A stretch of DNA of 9,976 nt from Spirochaetota bacterium (GTDB lineage Bacteria > Spirochaetota > UBA4802 > JAFGJZ01): NCBI GenBank assembly GCA_023396665.1, contig JAEWVL010000188.1:1-9976 (forward strand), given 5' to 3'. A program made the translations under genes and the position numbers. The notes under the pieces are model-generated. The model did not search any database. It was not told the origin of the DNA and saw only the letters and a list, made by a program, of their open reading frames with translations. Positions 5,744 through 9,976 of this stretch are shown piece after piece. How positions within the stretch are numbered: the first letter of the stretch is position 1; each line of letters opens with the position of its first letter.

Positions 5744-8005
5744 TTAGCTGACTTTATAGCTGCGCAGGCGCAGCGCGTTTGTCACGACCGATACCGAAGA
5801 AAAGGACATCGCCGCCGCCGCTATCATCGGACTCAGAAGCGGTCCGCCGAAAAGCGCCAGCACACCGGCTGCCACGGGTATGCCCAGCACGTTGTAGCCG
5901 AAGGCCCAGAACAGATTCTGTCTGATCGTACGCATCGTACGCCTGCTCAGATCGATCGCGTCGACAACGCCGTTAAGGTCACCCCGCATCAGAACGATAC
6001 CCGCGGACTCTATCGCCACATCGGTGCCCGAACCGATCGCGATACCGGTGTCGGCGCGCGCGAGGGCGACAGCGTCGTTGATGCCGTCGCCGACCATGGC
6101 GACCAGCCTGCCTTCTTTTTGCAGTTCGGCGATTTTCCCGGCTTTTTCATCGGGCAGTACTTCGGCGATAACCCGGTCTATCCCGGCCTGGGCGGCGACG
6201 GCCCTGGCGGTAGATTTGTGATCGCCGGTGATCATGATCACTTCCATGCCTCGCGCGCGCAGCCGCGAGATCGCCCCGGTGCTCGTCTTCTTGATCACAT
6301 CGGCGACACAGACAAGTCCGGCAACTTTGCCGTTGAGTGCGATGTACATCGGCGTTTTGCCTGCGGCGGCGTAAGCGGCGCCGTGCTCCCTGAGCTGACT
6401 TGTGTCCACTGACATTTCACTCATCAGTTTTGTATTGCCGAGAAGCAACTCAATGGCGCCGATAGAGGCCCGTATCCCCCGGCCCGGAAGCGCCTCGAAG
6501 TTCGTTACGTTTTCAAGACTAAGGTTTTTTCGCCGGGCTTCTTCGACGATCGCGGCGGCGAGCGAATGCTCCGATCCCTTTTCAGCCGATGCGGCGAGGC
6601 GCAGTAACTCGTCCTGTGTGTGACCGTCAAGTGCGAAGATATCGGTCACAAGAGCTTTACCCTCGGTAATGGTACCCGTCTTGTCTAAAACGACCGTTGT
6701 GGTCTTGTGAGCGCTTTCAAGCGCCTCACCCGATTTGATGAGAATGCCGTTTTCCGCGCCCTTGCCGGTACCCACCATGATGGCGGTCGGCGTGGCCAGC
6801 CCGAGGGCGCAGGGGCAGGCTATGACCAGGGTGGTGATGAATACCGTAAGGGCAAAGGTGAAGCCGGCACCGGCAATATACCATGAAAGCGCCGCGACAA
6901 GCGCGATTATGAACACTATCGGAACGAAGATGCCCGAAACTCTGTCCGCAAGCCTCGCGACCGGAGCCTTGCTGCCCTGTGCCCTTTCAACAAGGCGGAT
7001 GATCTGCGCAAACATCGTATCCTCTCCGGTCTTCTCGGCGCGCATGCGTATGCTTCCGTTACCATTGATGCTTGCCGCATGCAGTGTGTCTCCGCTGACA
7101 CGATCCACGGGAATGCTCTCTCCGGTCAGCATCGATTCGTCGACAGAGGTGGAGCCTTCGATGATGACGCCGTCAACGGGAATCTTGCTGCCGGGCTTAA
7201 CAATGACGATGTCTCCGGCTGCAACTTCGTCGACCGGAATCTCGCATTCCTTTCCCTCGCGGATGACAAGGGCGTTTCGGGGTGCAAGATCAAGCAGCCG
7301 CTTGATGGCCTGGGAGGTCTTTCCTTTCGCGCGCAGCTCGAGAGACTTGCCCAGCAGTATCAGCGTGATGATGACCGCTGCCGATTCAAAATAGAGATGG
7401 TGCATGCCGTCGGCCTGCTGCGATCCGCCTGCCATCTGTATCAGCGAGAGTACACTGTACAAGAGGGCGGCGCCAGTTCCCATTGCGACGAGAGAATCCA
7501 TGTTGGGGCTGCGCCGCACAATGGCCGCAATGCCGCTGCTGTAAAAACTGTGGCCTGCCGCGATGACCGGTATTGTCAGAAGAAACTGCAGCATCGCGTA
7601 GGCGAGGGGGGCCTTGTCCGGTGCGATAGAGGAGGGCAGCGGCAGGCTGACGATAGTCAGCATCGGTGCCATTGCGATGTAGAAAAGCGGTACGGTGAAC
7701 AGAGCCGCCACGAACAGTTTGATTGTGAGAATCCGCGCTTCGCGTCTTTTCGCTTCGTCGATGTCCCCTGCCATGGTCTTTTTTGTCGCTTCAATCGGTG
7801 TGTATCCCGCATCGCGGATTGTCTTATTCACTCGCGAAATTGTTATCTTCGCGGGCTCATAGAGAAATTGCGCGCGCTCGCTTGCAAGATTGACAGATAC
7901 CTCGCTTAATCCCTCCAGCTTTTCAAGCGCCGTCGCGACATGCGCGCTGCATGAGGCGCATTTCATACCCTGTATCGTTATTGTTTCCAGTATTTTATTT
8001 TTCAT
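5744..8005 (-). CDS. copA: Copper-exporting P-type (P1B) ATPase
   Basis: A 753-residue inner-membrane pump that uses ATP to export Cu(I). Domains in order: one N-terminal heavy-metal-binding domain with GMKCASC (Cys16, Cys19); membrane helices from about 92; actuator loop TGES at 294-297; the ion-site CPC motif at 397-399 in ACPCALGLATP; phosphorylation motif DKTGT with Asp441; SEHSL around His480, the P1B nucleotide-binding histidine; GDGIND at 639-644; and C-terminal helices with YN (704-705) and MSFSS (733-737). The CPC, YN and MxxSS set is the Cu(I) P1B-1 pattern. The reading frame extends 27 codons further upstream, but ATG 8003-8005 is chosen because it overlaps the csoR stop by 4 bp and puts the metal-binding domain at residue 9, as in relatives. 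No copZ chaperone gene follows. Confidence 0.97.
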   Translation of the reverse strand: MKNKILETITIQGMKCASCSAHVATALEKLEGLSEVSVNLASERAQFLYEPAKITISRVNKTIRDAGYTPIEATKKTMAGDIDEAKRREARILTIKLFVAALFTVPLFYIAMAPMLTIVSLPLPSSIAPDKAPLAYAMLQFLLTIPVIAAGHSFYSSGIAAIVRRSPNMDSLVAMGTGAALLYSVLSLIQMAGGSQQADGMHHLYFESAAVIITLILLGKSLELRAKGKTSQAIKRLLDLAPRNALVIREGKECEIPVDEVAAGDIVIVKPGSKIPVDGVIIEGSTSVDESMLTGESIPVDRVSGDTLHAASINGNGSIRMRAEKTGEDTMFAQIIRLVERAQGSKAPVARLADRVSGIFVPIVFIIALVAALSWYIAGAGFTFALTVFITTLVIACPCALGLATPTAIMVGTGKGAENGILIKSGEALESAHKTTTVVLDKTGTITEGKALVTDIFALDGHTQDELLRLAASAEKGSEHSLAAAIVEEARRKNLSLENVTNFEALPGRGIRASIGAIELLLGNTKLMSEMSVDTSQLREHGAAYAAAGKTPMYIALNGKVAGLVCVADVIKKTSTGAISRLRARGMEVIMITGDHKSTARAVAAQAGIDRVIAEVLPDEKAGKIAELQKEGRLVAMVGDGINDAVALARADTGIAIGSGTDVAIESAGIVLMRGDLNGVVDAIDLSRRTMRTIRQNLFWAFGYNVLGIPVAAGVLALFGGPLLSPMIAAAAMSFSSVSVVTNALRLRSYKVS

Positions 8006-8310
8006 TGTTTTGTCATCCTCGCGATCGTTTTCATGAGCTCGTCGATCACTTCGATGCGGCCTTCGTTGAGCTGTTCGACCACACATGAGTTGATATGACG
8101 GTCAAGAAGCAGTATGCGTATGCCGTTCAGTGCGGCCATGACCGATGTCACCTGATTGAGAACATCGTCGCAGTAGACGTCCTCGTCTATCATACGCGTC
8201 AGAGCTCTGATCTGGCCTTCAATGCGGGCCAGGCGCCTTGCCAGTTCTTTTTTTGTTTGCTCCGAATGGTGAGCCTTTCGGTCTGTGCATTTTTTACATG
8301 TGTCCGGCAT
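8002..8310 (-). CDS. csoR: CsoR-family copper-sensing transcriptional repressor
   Basis: A 102-residue all-helical repressor that leaves DNA when Cu(I) binds. The CsoR ligand triad is visible: Cys47 in VYCDDVLNQV, then His72 and Cys76 in DRHINSCVVEQL. This C-H-C set distinguishes copper CsoR from Ni/Co RcnR and formaldehyde FrmR. The helix-1 motif ARRLARIEGQIRAL at 24-37 supplies basic DNA-contact residues. An extra CKKC (Cys5-Cys8) and His14-His15 at the N-terminus add possible metal ligands outside the core fold. The ribosome-binding site AAAGAGG ends 6 bases before ATG 8310. The stop overlaps the copA start (ATGA), which implies translational coupling. The likely autoregulatory operator is at 8432-8455. 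Confidence 0.95.
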   Translation of the reverse strand: MPDTCKKCTDRKAHHSEQTKKELARRLARIEGQIRALTRMIDEDVYCDDVLNQVTSVMAALNGIRILLLDRHINSCVVEQLNEGRIEVIDELMKTIARMTKQ

Positions 8311-8374
8311 CGCTATCCTCTTTATTGTATGGTTTCCGGCAAGGTACTTGCGCTTTGTTAATGTTTAAAAAGGC

Positions 8375-8384
8375 GGGGGGATAC
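8375..8384 (+). repeat. Copy 5 of GGGGGGATAC repeat (csoR leader)
   Basis: The 10-mer lies 65 bp upstream of the csoR start codon, within the predicted csoR-copA 5' untranslated region and in the opposite orientation to it. The left flank is GGC. It differs from the nearby operator, whose minus-strand core is GGGGGGTATGC. Confidence 0.55.
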
Positions 8385-8431
8385 GGCCACATCGGATCCG
8401 CTTTGAGCTGAGCAATAGAACTGTATCATGA

Positions 8432-8455
8432 TATAGCATACCCCCCTACCCTATA
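8432..8455. promoter_or_regulatory. CsoR/RcnR/FrmR-type operator
   Basis: A C6 tract with AT flanks, ATACCCCCCTAC at 8438-8449, sits between complementary arms TATAG (8432-8436) and CTATA (8451-8455). G/C-tracts flanked by AT inverted repeats are the known recognition pattern of this repressor family. The site covers the predicted start and first roughly 20 transcribed bases of csoR-copA, where bound CsoR would block transcription. Confidence 0.7.
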
Positions 8456-8458
8456 AAG

Positions 8459-8487
8459 AATATATGAATAAAGTGCCCTTTCGTCAA
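8459..8487 (-). promoter_or_regulatory. Promoter of csoR-copA
   Basis: On the minus strand TTGACG (8482-8487), a 17-base spacer and TATATT (8459-8464) match the sigma70-type consensus at 5/6 and 5/6. Transcription would begin near 8452, inside the operator, leaving a leader of about 140 bases before csoR. Confidence 0.7.
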
Positions 8488-8577
8488 CTATTGTTACTGA
8501 AAAAAGCGAAAGCCTGTGTTGTTTCGCTAAAGGGAAAATGTTGCGGATGCATTTTGTTATCTGAAAGACGCGCATAA
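8464..8577 (+). CDS. Possible 37-residue cysteine-rich peptide
   Basis: An ATG at 8464 opens 37 codons ending at TAA 8575-8577. The peptide is basic and has four cysteines (18, 26, 27, 29), clustered as KGKCCGC, which could bind a soft metal such as Cu(I). It is divergent from csoR and starts just beyond the copper operator. Against it: no convincing ribosome-binding site (only AAAGAA), no strong plus-strand promoter (a poor TTGAGC at 8403 with TATCAT at 8424), and the csoR promoter and a nested hairpin both lie inside it. No family is recognised. It may be chance or a decayed gene. Confidence 0.2.
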   Translation: MNKVPFRQLLLLKKAKACVVSLKGKCCGCILLSERRA

Positions 8578-8581
8578 CTCT
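8570..8581 (-). repeat. 12-bp inverted copy of the attC inner arm; possible half attC
   Basis: GCGCATAACTCT here is the exact reverse complement of AGAGTTATGCGC at 9316-9327, inside the attC-like site. The pair brackets the mazEF segment close to the point where base composition changes. It could be the remnant of the attC of a neighbouring cassette, but no complete palindrome can be folded around it. Confidence 0.4.
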
Positions 8582-8671
8582 ATATTTAGAAATCCCAACA
8601 CAAGACCTGGTATAGTTTAAGAATTTTCTGCAAAAAATTAATCGTTTTCTACTTTCGAAGAAATTAATCAG

Positions 8672-8700
8672 TTGACATGTAATTATATTGTGATTACATT
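8672..8700 (+). promoter_or_regulatory. mazEF promoter with embedded operator-like palindrome
   Basis: TTGACA at 8672-8677 (perfect -35), a 17-base spacer and TACATT at 8695-8700 (5/6 match to -10) precede mazE by 27 bp. ATGTAAT (8677-8683) and ATTACAT (8693-8699) form a 7-bp inverted repeat with 9 bases between. It overlaps both boxes, as expected for an antitoxin operator giving autorepression. Confidence 0.75.
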
Positions 8701-8727
8701 AAATGATAAAACTATAGGTTGCTCATT

Positions 8728-8976
8728 ATGAAAGTTAATATTGTTCAAATAGGAAACTCAAAAGGGATAAGAATCCCTGCTTCAGTTCTAACCCAATGTC
8801 ACATCGGAACAGAAGTTGAAATGAATATTGAAAATCAGAAAATAGTCATAATTCCAGTTAATCAAACGCCAAGAAAAGAATGGTCGAAGAAGTTCAAAGA
8901 AATGTCTGCTAATAAACATGACTCTCTGCTTATTGATGATTCATTGGATATTGAACAGGAAGATTTCGAATGGTAA
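8728..8976 (+). CDS. mazE: MazE-type antitoxin, AbrB-like fold
   Basis: An 82-residue antitoxin that should neutralise the ribonuclease encoded next and repress their promoter. The N-terminal MKVNIVQIGNSKGIRIPASVL (residues 1-21) is the swapped-hairpin AbrB/MazE DNA-binding motif, with GNSxGIRIP the hallmark. Residues about 50-82 are charged and acidic (DDSLDIEQEDFEW), the disordered tail that wraps MazF in known complexes. The frame extends to TTG 8719, but ATG 8728 fits the family N-terminus; AGGT at 8716-8719 gives only a weak ribosome-binding site. It overlaps the toxin by 7 bp. Its AT-rich composition differs from csoR-copA and suggests acquisition. Confidence 0.93.
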   Translation: MKVNIVQIGNSKGIRIPASVLTQCHIGTEVEMNIENQKIVIIPVNQTPRKEWSKKFKEMSANKHDSLLIDDSLDIEQEDFEW

Positions 8977-9293
8977 TAGATCAATACGATGTTGTGTTAG
9001 TAAATCTCGATCCAACAATCGGTCATGAAATCAAAAAAAGTCGACCATGTACCGTTATCTCTCCAAATGAAATGAATCATAATATCTCAACAATAATCAT
9101 TGCACCTATGACAACAAAAAGTCATGATTATCCATCTCGTGTTAAAATAAATTTTAATTTAAAGGATGGATGGATTGTCATAGACCAGATCAGAACGATA
9201 GATAAAGTAAGAATAATCAGAAAATTAGGGAATATAGATAAGAAAACGATTACAAAGATCAAAGCAGTTATTAAAGAAATGTTAGTGGATTAG
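8970..9293 (+). CDS. mazF: MazF/PemK-type mRNA interferase toxin
   Basis: A 107-residue endoribonuclease toxin of the MazF/PemK/ChpB fold that cleaves RNA at short sequences when freed from its antitoxin. Family blocks are YDVVLVNLDPTIGHEIKKSR at 6-25, RPCTVISPNEMN with the catalytic-region arginine 25, IIIAPMTTKS with the conserved threonines, and VIDQIRTIDKVRIIRKLG at 70-87. Length is normal and all blocks are intact, so it is probably active. ATG 8970 lies within the last codons of mazE (7-bp overlap), the usual coupling that keeps antitoxin in excess. The stop is only 10 bp from the attC-like site, as in integron cassettes. The line at 9121-9180 has 17 of 60 G/C, far below its neighbours. 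Confidence 0.94.
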   Translation: MVIDQYDVVLVNLDPTIGHEIKKSRPCTVISPNEMNHNISTIIIAPMTTKSHDYPSRVKINFNLKDGWIVIDQIRTIDKVRIIRKLGNIDKKTITKIKAVIKEMLVD

Positions 9294-9303
9294 CGCGTCC
9301 TTC

Positions 9304-9416
9304 ATGTAACGTTTGAGAGTTATGCGCTGTTCTCACTTCATTGCGCGCGTTGCTCGGCATTCGGCACATTGCGGCGATACGGCCGCCACAACCCTGTCAA
9401 CTCTTGTACGTTATAT
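9304..9416 (+). other. Candidate integron attC recombination site
   Basis: A 113-bp imperfect palindrome. CATGTAACGTTTGAGAGTT (9303-9321) and AACTCTTGTACGTTATATG (9399-9417) pair at 15 of 19 positions, with the mismatches grouped between an outer box containing AAC/GTT and an inner box AGAGTT/AACTCT, matching the R and L boxes with unpaired spacer of attC sites. The outer boxes ATGTAAC and GTTATAT each deviate from RYYYAAC/GTTRRRY at one position. GCGGC (9371-9375) and GCCGC (9382-9386) form a small hairpin in the variable middle. It begins 10 bp after the toxin stop. No integrase gene is in the window, so it may belong to an integrase-less cluster or a larger array. Confidence 0.7.
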
Positions 9417-9560
9417 GAAAGCGAGGAGTAATTATTGTTGTTATCCAGGAGAAATTTACGGTCTCCGTGGTGTCTTTTTCGATAATATAAAATTTTCTCA
9501 CAGTTCGAGAGACTATCTGTCTTGCAGCATTTATCAACTATTTCGAAATTTCTGAAGAAA

Positions 9561-9976
9561 TTAATCCTTCACCAGTGAATACAAGCAGCAATCCCGGGGG
9601 ACAGGGGAAACATTCGGATGGAGAGAGTACTTTCTGACTATTCCCTCGAACTGCATACCTATCTTCTGCATCACCCTTCCGGATGCCGGATTGTCCACAT
9701 CATGAACAGCCTCGATGCGGAAGATTTCTTCGCGTTTGATAATCATATCTGCCAGGGGGCTGGCGGCTTCCGTCATGATGCCTTTATTCCAATAGTCCCT
9801 GGCCAGTACATAGCCGAAACTCGCATAAAATCCATGGATAGTAAATTCGATCATACCTATGACAGAAGCATTCTGCTTCAACTCAATGACGAAGGGCGTT
9901 TTATTCTCAGAATCCCCGGTTTCAATACAATGGGCTAGCCATTGCTTCGTCGTCTCGATACTGTCATGCACTTTCC
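9561..9976 (-). CDS. GNAT-family N-acetyltransferase (RimJ/RimL-like), 5' end beyond window
   Basis: The frame is open at the right edge of the window (KVHDSIETTKQWL), so the GTG at 9971 is not taken as the start and the N-terminal strand is missing. What remains has the GNAT core: SVIGMIEFTIHGFYASFGYV (beta strands), RDYWNKGIMTEA, which is the acetyl-CoA pyrophosphate loop (the usual first glycine is Asn here), RIEAVHDVDNPASGRVMQKI, where the DNxxSxRVxxKxG block is typical, and a final PRDCCLYSLVKD strand. RimJ/RimL-type enzymes acetylate protein N-termini or small amines; the substrate cannot be read from sequence. It points against the attC and mazEF orientation. Its composition lies between that of mazEF and the host genes. 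Confidence 0.9.
   Translation of the reverse strand, partial: KVHDSIETTKQWLAHCIETGDSENKTPFVIELKQNASVIGMIEFTIHGFYASFGYVLARDYWNKGIMTEAASPLADMIIKREEIFRIEAVHDVDNPASGRVMQKIGMQFEGIVRKYSLHPNVSPVPRDCCLYSLVKD

Larger units (their letters stand above)
8311..8727. other. 417-bp gene-poor region between csoR and mazE
   Basis: From left to right this stretch holds the long csoR leader with a GGGGGGATAC repeat, the CsoR-type operator, the csoR-copA promoter, a small cysteine-rich ORF of doubtful status, a nested hairpin (arms at 8476-8481 with 8529-8534, and 8505-8511 with 8522-8528), a 12-bp sequence shared inversely with the attC site, then AT-rich sequence ending in the mazEF promoter. The base composition drops to AT-rich from about 8580. 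Confidence 0.7.

Noticed and set aside
6472..6480. GTATCCCCC, resembling the GGGGGGATAC repeat
   Set aside because: It has only five Gs and encodes the conserved GRGIR stretch of CopA, so the coding constraint explains it.
7079..7909. Long plus-strand open frame opposite copA
   Set aside because: It is the complement of a conserved P1B ATPase gene, is low in hydrophobic order, and matches no family; an antisense shadow.
9448..9466. GGAGA/TCTCC hairpin followed by a T5 run at 9475-9479
   Set aside because: Five-base-pair stem with a 9-base loop, and the T-run starts 8 bases after the stem; not convincing as an intrinsic terminator.
9313..9555. Open frame across the attC-like palindrome
   Set aside because: Its first third is the palindrome itself read as protein; only the part from 9415 could be a gene and that is treated as a low-interest possibility.

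Overview
The window looks like chromosomal DNA from a mid-GC diderm (Gram-negative type) bacterium. Most genes are balanced to GC-rich; one 60-base line sampled in ribBA has 36 G/C. Two predicted proteins carry lipoprotein signal peptides. That style, the gene mix and the integron-type site at the right end would fit a spirochaete of the Leptonema/Leptospirales kind, but this is a weak guess and no marker here fixes the taxonomy.

Layout. (1) 1-1706, + strand: the 3' part of bifunctional ribBA, then ribH, two steps of riboflavin synthesis. An 18-bp perfect hairpin separates ribH from the convergent gene that follows. (2) 1788-3929, - strand: a lipoprotein with a PKD-like domain and seven FG-GAP-type repeats (a likely seven-bladed beta-propeller), and ridA (enamine/imine deaminase). 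(3) 4168-5614, + strand: a YD-repeat-like lipoprotein and a short-form serine acetyltransferase (cysE). (4) 5744-8310, - strand: a copper-efflux operon, csoR-copA, with a 4-bp start/stop overlap. Its promoter (TTGACG, 17 bp, TATATT) runs straight into a C6/G6-tract operator typical of the CsoR/RcnR/FrmR family. (5) 8580-9416, + strand: an AT-rich mazEF-type toxin-antitoxin pair with its own promoter, ending 10 bp before an imperfect palindrome with the architecture of an integron attC site. (6) The right edge holds a GNAT acetyltransferase on the - strand, cut by the window end.

How the parts work together. The csoR-copA unit reads as a self-contained circuit: CsoR represses its own operon until Cu(I) binds, and CopA then pumps copper out. 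The mazEF unit reads as a mobile gene cassette: a foreign-composition pair with its own promoter, a palindrome inside that promoter, and a recombination site directly behind the toxin stop codon.

The least explained signals are five copies of the 10-mer GGGGGGATAC (four between genes, about 0.02 expected by chance) and a 37-codon cysteine-rich ORF sitting divergently on the copper operator.
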